Shown: in pieces, positions 1-13,079 of the stretch
Position numbering within the stretch: the first letter of the stretch is position 1
Layout: every line of letters starts with the position of its first letter
DNA from: Centroberyx gerrardi
Lineage: Eukaryota; Chordata; Actinopteri; Beryciformes; Berycidae
Direction of reading: 5' to 3'
Assembly (NCBI RefSeq): GCF_048128805.1
Contig: NC_136012.1
Span: forward strand, 12,651,725 to 12,715,724
DNA length: 64,000 nt
Translations under genes and position numbers: made by a program
The notes under the pieces: generated by a model
What the model saw: the letters and a program-made list of their open reading frames with translations, nothing else
Databases searched by the model: none
What the model was told of the DNA's origin: nothing

Positions 1-3000
1 ATTTTGTTGCACCTCTGATCTGGATAAGAACAAGCCGCAAGCCTTTCATGTTACTGTGTGAAGCTATGAAATGTATCCACTTATTTATGCATGGAAGGAG
101 CAAAAAGGCCAAGTATTGTGAACATGAGAAAGAGAAAGAGTAACAAAAGTGGAAGAGCTGATCGATTGCTCAGAGAAAAGTTTAGGAGATGTAAGGAACA
201 GCATCTTGGCTCTTTGTGTCTATTTACGGTTGTACAATCATATGACATTAATAAGCCCGAAAGGCAGTTACACAACAAAAACTATTTTCTGGTTCTCAGC
301 ATATTACACAACATGAGCCATATATGGTCAGGGAGAGACGCTACTCAAGCAGGCAGCTGGATCCCACTCATTCAGGTGGGCCGCTATAGATCGGGTCTGT
401 GTGGGCTTCACTGCCAGCTGGCATCTGCCAATCAAAGGGATGAAAACATCAACTATAGAATGAGAGCGGTCTGCGTTATAAGTACTGACTAAAACGTGCT
501 TCCAGATGCATTCGCTTCCCAGGGGGACAGATTTGTTTTCACAATCACGCTCTCCCAGTTAGCCCTCGGTTCAAGGGCTAATGGAAAGTAATTATATGCA
601 TGAAAGATTTGACTATTACCCCTTGCAAGGAAAATTTCAGAGCCTCCTGTAATGAGTTTGTCTTCATCTGTGTCAGACCCGACAAGCGGCACACCCATCA
701 CACGGATCCCGCAGAGCGTCTGCTGCACAGCTCAACCCGGTTCCACGGTGTTCTTAGAGTATTTCTGCTGCGGTTTGCCAGGTCAATCCCATCTGTGGTA
801 ATATTCACTGTGAAATATGATAATGGACTTGTTGGCCCTCGCCGGACCGGAACACGCTGAACATATGGCGTTAGCGGGCGTAGCATCACCGTGACCAGAC
901 CACTCTGAGGTGAAGTCAGAAGCAGGCGCACTGGTGGAGATTTCAGCCTCTCACCTTGTAATCTCTTCACAGCGGGGAAAACATTCAGCCAAGAGATAAC
1001 AGGTTAATGCTGCAGATCTGGACATTCTCCAGGAATAAAGAGAAATGAAGATGATTTCAGTCTGCAGCCCTTAATATGGTTTTACACGGCGCCGAGTCAT
1101 GACCTTGTCAAACTGAAACAAAACTTCCCTCACTCTGTCATTGAGCACTCTGTAAATTTCTATGTTAGTTCTTGTAATATATTTTTCAGTGTTTGAAGAA
1201 TCTGCAGTGGCCAGATAGTGCTTGAAATATTACTCACTGCAACTTTTACAACAAAATTGTACTCCATGTCAAAGGAAAAAAACTCAATCCCTGACATTTC
1301 AAAACAAACTCAAAACCTTATTCATCTACTAAGCTATGAATTACCAGTGGAATTGCCTTTTATCTGAAGCCTAGAAAAAAATATATCTTTAAATCTTGTT
1401 TGATTTATGCTAAAAGGATGAAAATAATGACTAAATCAAACTAGCGTACAACTGGGAGCCGTTTCTTTAAAAAGAAACTAAATTGCTCCCTGTGTCTTAT
1501 GTAATTCAAGATTTATATCACTTGCTCTGACCAAGAGGCCAAGTTGATCCTCTTGAACTCAAGGCAAATCCTCAGTATTGAAGCTTATGGACAGATAGTG
1601 GACGGCCCTCTTGAAAAGTTGAATTTTATACGAAAGATATGAAATTGTCTTCCACATTCTCTCACCTAAGGCCCTTGGCAGCTCTCTGTGCAGCAAAAGC
1701 TTTTATGTTATTTGAAAGCTCAGAGTATTCAATCAAGTGAAATGGGCAGTATAATGCACTTTATCCCAGCATTCAATTCTAGTCTTAGATATGAAGTGAT
1801 ATAATTTCAGGTGATTTATTTTTTAAGAAAAATGCTCATAGTACCTGAATACTCCGGTGCCTGTTGAAGGATTGAGAGATTGTGTGTGCATCTAATGCAT
1901 AATCCCCTCTGAAGGAATCCTGTCCCACACTGTGAAAACGGGGGGGTTCCTCTAGCTCCCAAAGGTGCCTGTGAGAACTATGTGAGAATCCTACATTTAC
2001 TCATTTTGGCTGGTAGAGTTCTTTGAATCACTCGAATGTTTTGAGTTGAACTTCAAAGAACTTTGATGAACTTGGAAAAGGGGCTTGAGAAGCTTGAGGT
2101 TTTTATAGTTAGTCACACTGAAATTAAAAAAAATGGTCAAACTATCATACCATACACCTATTTGACAGTTTCTGCCAAAAAAATGACCAAAAAAATTGTT
2201 TCTTGTATTTTTACATCTAAATCTCATTACTTTTACTTCTTTAGTTGTGACTTCATTGTGTATTAGGAGGCGACATAAAAATTCCAACCAATAAAACCAT
2301 CACAGATGTTTTTGAACATCAAATAAAACTGCCTTTCTCTGACGGATATCCCACTTTTGTACACTTTTGAATGATCCCTTTCCGCGTTATTTCCCGCCCC
2401 AATATCCTGGAAATACATCACATTAACAGGAAATACATCACATTAAGGAAGCAAAAATGGTTTGCATGGAACATGGATTCATTGTGACTTTAAATAGAAC
2501 AAAATTAAAGTCTCCACACTGCAGTGGACTGCACACTGACTTTTGCTCTGTGCTTTATATTCTGTCACCTGGTTAGGAGTGGGATGTGTGTGTTTTTACT
2601 CTGCTGTGTTATAGTGAACTAACATGAAACTCAATATTTAAAGCTGCACTAGGCAAGATTTTACACAAAAATACACCCATCATATCAGCCTAAATCACAA
2701 ATTGCCACTGCAACAGAAAAAAATGTCCCATCCTCTCTCAATTAAGATCCCGAAGATTCAGACTATTTGTCCAAATGAAATCGGGTGTCAGGTGTGGTCA
2801 CTGCTGGGAAATCGTCTCCATGCAGGAAGTGACGAATTGAAACTTAAGAGTGAAACACAAAACAGCAGTGAGGGAGCGCTGACTGCGTTCAGGGAAAGCA
2901 GGACTCACCAATGGCTGAACCTCTTGCCTCCTTCCCCTTGCTTCTGGTTTGGAGCTCCACTCTGTCTCTGTGGGGCGATGCCATGTAGTTTGTCCTGAAC

Positions 3001-5119
3001 ACAAGTAAGTTTGGAGTTGAAAGTTTGCAGCTAACTTGTGAAGAATCGGTTAACATTACAATTTCACAGTAATACACTTTCTTTTTTACTAAGCAGATAC
3101 ATCTCAATAAACAACAGACTTGATTTGTAGAAAATAATTCTGTCATGTGTTGTACACCATGATGTAGTTTGATAGCACACAGGTATAGAGGAGGGAAAAC
3201 TGACCTGAATTAGCCTGTTGATGAGGCGATGGGGCTGTGGCAAAGACTGAAGAAGGCAGTGTGAAGCAGGACGATGCTGGAAATGTGCGTACAGGCCCAG
3301 CATAACCCCTCACTGAAGATTGAAAAGGTAAAGGGAAAAATGAGTTAAACTGAAGCTGTTTGCTCTGTGTCCAAAGCTCAAATAAAATAAAAAATGCAGA
3401 CTTGCAGTCTTTTGGTCCGACAAAAAACAAGCGTGTAGTGTAAAAACGAAACATTCGGAAATCAATGCATTTCACACCCAGTAAAGTACCACAAGGAGGC
3501 TTGCATTCATTACAGAAATAATGAATATTGTAGGGTTCCATGAATGTATATTTGAGATTACATATTTACCAGCATTTTTAGAGTCATGACAAAGATCAGA
3601 ATGCTACGTGGGAATGCATATTCAAAATCTTCAAATAACAATCAAGACCTTCATGATAACTTGGTCCAGAAATCATATTGTTGTATGGAAATGTTATAGG
3701 CCTACCTTGGCTGAGCAAGAACAGGCAAAAACAGATAAAAGCAGGCATAATAAAGTGGAGACAATCTTGCAGAAACTCTTTAGACTCAAATGAAACAAGT
3801 TTAACACTGAAGTTTTAAATCTCAAATATACAGTATGCTGTTTGACAGGTGACATAGTTGATGCCACCTTGACAAATATTCCTCAGGAAGCTTTTCTTTT
3901 TTCTTTTTGCAGCACAGTGCCAAAGGTTGCTGCAGAAACACAATGATGTGGTTTCTTTGCTTGTGCTACAACACTCATCGTTTTTCACCTGGGCTGCATC
4001 ATGAGTCACTGAAAGTCCCTGAAACAGTAACCAGAACTTTTAGTGTGTGGATGTGTCTGAAGCTTAATCCAACCCATTAGATCTAGTCATTCCTCACTAA
4101 CTCAGCCGACATCCAAGATAAGATTACTTTGAGCAACTTCTGTATTTGACCAAAAATAGAAATCTATTTCATGAGAAATACCTGTCACACAGGAGAGGGA
4201 TTGTGTGTGATTTTGTTATTTACCTTTGAACTTCATGAGTCTGACCTTTCGGGATTAACCTTTTTATCTGCTTGCCTGAGCATCCAAAAATATTTGGGAG
4301 GCCTATAAGCTGCAGAAAGCCATAAACTAAGTCTTATTTCAAGGGTTAGGCTGTTTTACACTGGGGTAGACTTTGTTCCAAATTTCCTCATTCTTTAACA
4401 GTTGGTAATAGCAGCCTGGGAATTAACTACTGTGGCTGGGTCTATTCAATAAAGCAGTCTTTACGGATAAATGGCCCAGCTGAAGGAAAATTGGCTTCTG
4501 ACAACCACTAAGGAAGTCAAGACGTTTGGGAAGAAAATTCCCTCCTTATAATTGCCCTGTTCAGCCCCCTCCCACATTAAGCAAAACAAATAGGCTACAA
4601 GACGCCAAAGAACCACTTCTCTGAAAACACGCCGGTAAACATGCATTCTCCTCTCCATCCCGAAAAAAGAGTAAAGCTGCGTGCGTAAAATGCTGCAAGT
4701 AATTTATGCGTTGCCACATTTTGTGGCTCTACATAGGATTATGCGCCATGCGCGGCTAATCTGCTTATGTTTTCCTGTATGTTCTGTCCATTCATATGGC
4801 AGAGCTGTGTGTGGTGGAGAGGACGCGGGAGGTGACTGCTGCTGCCCCCCCACTTCTCCACTGAGTCCTTAGTGTAGAGAGTGGAGAGAGCAGGACTGCA
4901 TGGGGACTGTAGGGACCAGAGCTGCACAGCTGTGTTCCGCGACTCGTTTTAGAATTGCGTGGTAAAATATCTGCTTTGGAAAGAGTATGAAACTACTAAC
5001 ATAAAAGTAAACCATGCAGACTAATGTCACTTAGCAGGTTTATTTATTTTGTCGCGCTGTTTAGTGAGCTCCAGTTACAAGTGATCTGAAGCCTGCTATG
5101 GAGGACCTCTTGAATCAAA
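1..5119. other. Non-coding 5' flank of adra1b
   Basis: No supportable gene is seen in this 5 kb. Open frames are short, overlap on both strands and show no domain. It presumably contains the adra1b promoter and 5' UTR. The transcription start cannot be fixed by eye. The stretch around 2640-3000 begins like a dispersed fish repeat, but no second terminus was found. Confidence 0.6.
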
Positions 5120-7316
5120 ATGAATCTGAGCATTGACAATGCCACAAACTTGTGGAAAAATGGTTCCTCGGAACTTGACGACGGGGCAGAGGGCTCATCG
5201 TCCCGGGTTAACTTTTCCAACAACTCCACGGGGAACCAAACGGAGAACAGTGAAGTGGATCTCACCCGAGCCATCCCGCTCGGCTTGGTCCTGGGGGCTT
5301 TCATCGTGTTCGCCATCGTGGGCAACATCCTCGTCATCCTGTCGGTGGTGTGCAACAGGCACCTGCGGACCCCGACTAACTACTTCATCATCAACCTGGC
5401 CATCGCCGACCTGCTGCTGGGCACCACGGTGCTCCCGGTGTCCGCCACTCTGGAGATCCTGAACTACTGGGTGTTCGGCAGGATCTTCTGTGATATCTGG
5501 GCGGCGGTGGACGTGCTGTGCTGCACCGCGTCCATCATGAGCCTGTGCGTAATATCCATCGACCGCTACATCGGAGTGAGCCACCCGCTGCAGTACCCGG
5601 GCATCGTGACGGAGAAGCGGGCGCTGCTGGCCATGCTCGGGGTGTGGGTGCTGTCGGTGGTCATCTCCATCGGACCTCTTCTCGGGTGGAAGCAGCCGCC
5701 GTCGCCGGACGACACGGTGTGCCCCATCACCGAGGAGCCGTTTTACGCGCTCTTCTCCTCCCTCGGCTCCTTCTACATTCCCCTCGTCGTTATACTGGCG
5801 ATGTACTGCCGGGTGTACATCGTCGCTAAACGGACCACTAAGAACCTGGAGGCCGGCGTGATGCGCGAGAGGATGAACTCCAGCGAGCTGACCCTCAGGA
5901 TCCACAAGGGATCTCAGGTGCACGAGGACCCCGGCAGCTCCGGCGCCGGGAAGGGCCGCGCGCACCAAGCGAGAAGTTCCCTCACGGTGAAACTTCTGAA
6001 ATTCTCCCGGGAGAAGAAAGCGGCTAAAACTTTGGGAGTTGTGGTCGGCATGTTTACGCTTTGTTGGCTGCCCTTCTTCCTCGCCTTACCCATAGGTAGG
6101 TTCAGATCCAATATAACTGTCCTGATAGGCTGTAACAGCCAAATGGATTTTCCACTTATTGGCTGCAACGTAATTTGATCATTTGCTCTGTTATACTGTC
6201 ATTATGAAAGTTATTTTGGCAATTTATTAAAATAAACTTATCTCCCACCTCTCATAACCCCATATATCAATTCTGCAGAATATTCAATTAGTTAATGGGA
6301 CTTGGAGGAAAGATTTTAAAGTCATGTAAGTGTCATATAGGGAGAAGTTAAAGGCCCCTGCTGCACAGGCCTTATAAATCAGATCTATAACTGGCACTGG
6401 GACAGTCACTTGGGTAGCATTTACTGCCCTGAATCGTCACCATACCCTGAGTGGGCTTTGGGTGGTCATATTGTGCTTAAGCAAGATAACTTTGTGTATT
6501 AATGCAGCATTCAATATGTGGCACAACGGGAATGGGCTTCTAAATTAGATTTTTCTATCACAACTATCACAACCTCTGTTTGTTTATGTTATTCAGTTAA
6601 TTCAGTAGTGACTTTGGAAGTTTTACATCATATTTTATAACATTCTTGTTTGCTATCCATGTTTGAGCTACTGGTAGGCTTTCGAGTGTTGCATCATTTA
6701 GGCCCACTCCCCGGATATCAAAAGACAGAGGGGCACTAATTTTGTAGCCTCTGAATTCAGGGCACGTAAGATGGGATAAGTAATAGAGCTTCATGTTCTC
6801 ATGGGTCTGAGAAGGGGCTCTTAACAAGCTCGAATCCAGACATTATTAGTATTATCTTTTTATTATTTCCTGAGTCCCATTTGATCTATTGATCCCGCAA
6901 TGAAAGTCTCTATGTGTGCCAAGTGAAGAGGAGGCGGAGGCCCCGCTGCTCCGGTCAGTTCATGCAGAAGCCTGTGGGCCAGCGAGGGCTCCCAGATGCC
7001 ACTGGGACTGGCAAGTGTTCAAGACCCCACTGTCATGGTTGTTTAGGGAACCGCAGAGGAAATTAAACAATATACGCTGCGGTGAAGTGCTCATGCCGCT
7101 GGGCATGTTATGGTGAGGAGGTTAGGAAAACATCAAGTTTTTATTTACTGATGTAGTCCGGACCAGAGAGCTGTTTCCGTCTGTCTTCAGACCACAACTG
7201 TGACTCTGTGTTGTACAAGATCATGTGGCTGCATGAGTGACTCCTGATTGCCAGGATATTGATCCTCAGTAGCACATGAGTTATGGTTGTACGTGTGTGT
7301 GTGTGTGTGTGTGTGT

Positions 7317-7359
<43 letters not shown>

Positions 7360-10000
7360 CACGTGCCTGTGTATGTATACCTTTACTCTAGTCATATTGG
7401 AATGTATTTATGCTGCTGGCCTCAAGCTGCTGCACATCACACACTCATATGGACACACACACACACACACACACACACATTCTTACCTGTGACAGGGTCA
7501 CTTTGCGATGTCAGATAGCAGGCATTATTTTGCCTTGATACAGTCTTAATTAGACACCAACAGCACATAACTAATGTAATATTCAAAAGTTCTGATTTGT
7601 GGATCTGAGAGGCTCCAGAGAGCAGAAGGAGGGGGGGTGAGGTTGAGGAGGGGCCTGCTTATATAACACTAACCAACAAACTACCAAGAATCCTCCAAGG
7701 GTACATTTCCCTGCACAATCTCTGTTGTAAACATTACAACAAACCATAATCCAACCTTATTTAACGCTGATTTATAACTGGCTTGGAACACACATGCCAC
7801 AAATGCATACTAACAAGTCCAACAGCCTCCTTTCAGGAAATTCACATAATGCAACTGATATATCCATTAAGTCAGACCCGGTCACCAATGCCTGGTGCCT
7901 CTTATCCATCACCTCTACTCTATCCAAAAGGGGATTTGTGGGGGAGGCTGTAGTTCTTCATTTTAGGTTTGTGCCTCTCTCCTGTGTGTGGCTCGTGTCT
8001 AAACTTCAGTACTGGAGGTCTGACAGGGCAGAAGCTCTCGCCTCGTGTTGCTCCCTGAGCCTTCATTAGCCTCCACCCACAGAGTGGGATTTCCTGTCTC
8101 ACACTCATTATTACCCTGCTGCTTCCTCGGCATACAGTCACAGATATCTAATGCACGTAGGGATTCCTGTTTGCGTGTGTATGTGTGGAGGGCTGTCATG
8201 CACGTGTGTTTGTGTGTACAGGCGGGCATACGTTCACGTGTGTGCCTGTCATTTTTATGAGTAATGGTCTAGACGTGACTGCAGCTGCTTCTCTCTCCTC
8301 TGTCACCATTGATTTATTAAGTTTCGAAACCCTACCAAGATGATCCATGGCAGGCCGGTGCCAGCTAGAGACTCTCGCCCTCTGACTCTGAAGTCTCAAC
8401 CTGCGTCGCTGTCGGGTGAAAACTTCATAAGTCCAATTTTGGTGATTTTCATGTTCTAAGTTCAGTTGAAGGATTACATTCCGCTCTGTGGGTTGAGAAA
8501 ATCATCCAACCCTCAGGTTTCTGAAACCTTTCGAAACCAGTTAGATAAACTCAAAATTGCATGGCCATCAAGCTAAAAACATGGTGCTTTTTTTTAGTTC
8601 CTGAAAAGGAACTAAGAAGATACAAGGGTTACAAGAGTTTTCACCCAACAACAGCAATAGGTTGATCTCGGCTATCTAATGCAGTTAAATGCTTTGACGA
8701 CAGTCTGTCAAAGCCCTGAAAAGGTTTTTGTTGGTGTTTTTGTACATAAATGGCAAGCAGGAGGCTACCAGTACCAGTGTGTGGGTCATTCCTTTTCAGG
8801 TTTTTCTATCTCCTTTTACTCCGAGGACTTGGAGCAAGGAAAGGTATACAAGCTTCATACTTTTAAACATTTCATCAAGCTTTTTGAGTTACTGTTACTG
8901 TAGGCAAGCTTCCTTGGCCAAAATGCAGCCCAAAATCTCACACACACTCACTGAGAGCAGTGTCTAACATGGTTTGTTTAGGCTTCACTTTATCAGCAAG
9001 GATGACTAACCATAAGTTTCGGCATAACACATTCTTGTATCACATTATGTAGAAATGACACTGTAATAGCGGTGAGTCTGACAACCCAATTATACAGTAA
9101 TCATCACAGTCTAGTGTAGCAACTGACCAAAAAAGGCTTCTTAAAGGGCCAATGCCTCCAACCAATGAAAGCTGCCAATGTTTCATGAAAATGCTTTTAG
9201 ACCTTACAGTAAGAATCCAATTCGATGGTACACTTTTCACTTTGATCACAAGAGTGTGTCCACAGTGAAAGGACTCACATCCACATGTTGCTGAATTATG
9301 GAGCTGCCACTCTCTCCCTCCCATCGCTCATCTCAGCCGGAGAGAAATCATTAGTCCTCCGGGGATATTTGTGTTATTTCTCTGCGCACATTTTCCCCGG
9401 GCTCTTTAACACCCAGCACGGGCACTAATGTCCCGTGAAGGGCTCTCATTAATCGACGGGTGCAAATGTGAGAGAAACCAACACTCCAAAGTGTTATCCG
9501 ATTGTTTCTGTGTAGATGTGTTTTTGGAAGCGACACTGGGAAGAGATACTGTGTCTGTGTGTGTGCATGTGTGTGTCATGTGTGTGTGTGTGTGTGTGTG
9601 TGTGTATGCTTGTTTCCACGTCGAGGTGCCTGGCCCCTGTGCTCTGGGGGTAATTGAAATGGTGTTTGAAGGGGAAGAATAATGAGAGTGCTAAGTGTCA
9701 AGGCGATGGAGAAGAAAGGAGATGGCAGAGCCGTGATGGAGGGGCCACGGGGCACAGGGCAGGGGTGGGGGGTGGGGGCGAAAGGCGGGGCGGGGGGGGT
9801 GGGTGGCGAAAGCGAGGGCCTCTGGGATGTCAACCCAATTTTCCAAAAATAGCTTCATGGCATGGTTTCATTGAAAGCAATCTGTGAAGGCAATAACACT
9901 TCTGTCTTGTTAGATCAAGAAACTTTAATCATATTTATGACTGTGTTATACAATGGGATGTGTGAGTTTTTGGAGAACAGATTGTGTGCGTGCGTGTGTG

Positions 10001-10061
<61 letters not shown>

Positions 10062-11797
10062 ACATGGCACAGAATAGGCATCGCTTCTTACCCCTGGTGA
10101 GAATAACAGGATGCCTTGTTTCGTTAAGATGTTCCTGTGTTTCATACTGATTTGTGTGGATGTGCTTGTCCTCAGGAAGGAGGTGCAAACAGTGCTACTA
10201 ACAGAAGGGGTGAGAGCAGCAACAATAATCCTCCCACAGTTATCCATATCCCATTGTCTTGGCGCCAAGCCCCCGCATCCTCTACAGTTTACACTATAGC
10301 CATTCAACATAAACACTCTTAAAGAGACAAAAATGTACCAAGTTTACACAAAAATAAAATACACAGACGTTCCTTCTGTGCTTACAGGAAGGCCTGTTGC
10401 TAACTAGATTCCTTTCAGATTGTGTGTTTCCTACACTTCAATCCTGTGCTTGTTGTGTGTAAAAGAGGCACTGCAGCAGTCGGGCAGTGGCCCAGCGGTT
10501 TGGTCCCAGTGGGGGCCTCTAGCTGCGCGTAGGGGCCCGTCCTGGGAGGCAGGCAGAGCCACACAGCTGTGTTTGCCCTGGCAGATGCCACTCTTAACAG
10601 CCCCTCTGAGACCCCTGTGAAGGAAGTGCAGCCTCCCAGTACACGCTGGTTTTCTCTCGAGCATCTCAACCCCTGATCCAGGCCAAGAAGGTGCAGAGTG
10701 AGCGAGCCAGTGAGTTGAAATCTGCACAAGCTGGGTTTCCTCACTAGAACTAGAACAGTTCCAAAATTTGGTTCGTTTTTTTATTACACCTAAAATCCAA
10801 AGTAAAAAATCTTCAACACAGCAGCCCTGTTGGAGACAATGTGGTTGTTTAGACGCACACCACACACATATTTTTTGGAGTTGTGAAAAATTGAAATCAT
10901 TTTGGGAAGATGTACATCTTCCCAGTTCTGATTAGTGTGCTTGGATACGAGATTCCGTTGTCATGTACTATCTTGTACTTGGGCCACATTACACCAGTAA
11001 TACTTGAGAGGGATTGATGCTTGGTTAAGATACTCCTTACAGCAGCTAGGAAAGCCATAACTAGAAGCTGGTATAAACCTGAGTCTCCTAAGCAGAACCA
11101 GCGGTTGGACATCATACAGGAAATATGGACAATGGAAAGATTGACTTGTGTGCTAGGTTTGAGGGAAGATTTGTTTGCAAAGAGATGGCAGAAGTGGATA
11201 CTTTACCTAGAGAAATTATAAGGACACTGACTCACATCTTGTGTGTGCATTCTAAGTGTAAGGCAGCTACTGAAAATTTTCTTTTCTTTTTCTTTCTTTA
11301 TTAATGTCCCCTCCCACAAGCTTTTTATTTTTCATTTCAATTTGTTCAATTAGTTTTTCATTCCAGTTGATATTTGTATCTTGATTCGTGAATGTGTATA
11401 TTTGTTGTACCCTGAAAATCCAAAAAAGATTAAAGTTTAAAAAAAAGACCTAGAACAGTCCCACTCCCACCAGCTCTCCTCCCATGCTCTGCCAAACACT
11501 CCCACAGGCAAGCTTTAGTCATCATAACCTATTAAAAAAATAAGAAGTAAAGGGTTACTTCTAACTTTGTCATTGCACAGAAATGTTTAATTTGGCTCTC
11601 CGTCTGTCAGAACAGCCTTCTCCTCTGCCTGTCTGCTCCTGCCAGCAGTGTAGGACAACATGCCTCACAAAAAGTGTAGTGGGACATTTGGGATCTTGGG
11701 GTCCCATCATCATGCAGCTTTCTACTGAAGAGCATCACTATTAATTATCCAAGCATTCATGTTGGTCAGCTTGCCCGGATAGAAGAGTGTGTGTGTG

Positions 11798-11856
<59 letters not shown>

Positions 11857-12091
11857 CAGACTGTGAGATGAAAAGGGAGAAATGCACTCTGTATGTGTTT
11901 TGGCCTCCTGTACTGCAGATGAATGGACTTCTTTTTGGTGGCTGGTATTTTCACATGCTATTTTCACTGCCTGACAGCTGGACTTAAGTCAGATTACATA
12001 GCCGTGTGACTTATTCCTGTGATTGGGATGTAGAGGAGGGTGGGGTGGAATTGAAACTTGGTCGTTCTTTCATTTCTCTCTCATATCTCCC

Positions 12092-12150
<59 letters not shown>

Positions 12151-13033
12151 GCTATTGGTACCTATCAGGGTCTTCCGAGGATCTTGGATGAAAATAGGAC
12201 TTTTATGATACATTCACTGGGTAAATGGTTAAGATTTAACAAGCATATCAGTAGCAGGTATGTCCTTATGTCTCCTTTGTATCAAAATGAAACAAGTGGC
12301 ATGTACTTCATCGTTTTCAAACACTAAAGTGGAGGCCACCCAATCCAGCCCGCCTCAAATCGCCCCTTGGCTACATCTGCACATATTGCATCATATTGTA
12401 TGCCATCAGAGCATAAAATAACAGTAAAAGCTTGTTGATCTGATACTCATAAGGAAGCAAGCTGAGGTCTCTATCTGCCTGCCTGTAATATCGTAACAGA
12501 GGTAATTTCACACTTGAAAGCCTGAGATTATAGCACTATCAATCTCTCTAGGAATGTGATATTAATTTGAGCAGGTTGGTGTACAGAAACACAGTGACAT
12601 ACTCACATCTGCACACACACAAACACATCAAGTCTTTGTCTCTTTCACATTAATTACAAGCATATATAAGGGGCATTCACACACTTGCTGTATTTCATAA
12701 TTCCCTTTTTCTATTCCCGAGGCTTTTTCCCCTCTCACCTCATTAGCTTGTTGGATATTCTGTCTCTAGTCAAGCTTGGCCAGAGTGGGAGAAAGGGCAA
12801 AGTTGGGAGAAGACGAATACAGTTTAACACAGGCCAGACTCACTCATTAGTTTACATAAGAAACGTGTCTGGGAATCAGTTTTAATGTTGTTGTCTCAGT
12901 CAATAAGTCTCTGATTGTTAAACATTTTAGAGTGCCAAATCCACCACGATTCAGCATCCATTAGGGAGAGAGCTTCTCGCTGACAACATACATCTTCCCT
13001 CTCTGTCTCTCCCTCTCTCTCTCTGTCTCTCTA

Positions 13034-13079
<46 letters not shown>

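Noticed and set aside
2640-3000. Possible inverted-terminus repeat starting TTTAAAGCTGCACTAGG
   Set aside because: The start resembles a dispersed fish repeat, but no matching right end or target duplication was found.
5195-5968. 257-residue - strand open frame
   Set aside because: It is the antisense of the GC-rich adra1b exon 1, has no recognisable domain, and the sense frame is clearly the gene.
9915-10316. 133-residue - strand frame
   Set aside because: It runs through the (GT)n microsatellite and has no family resemblance.
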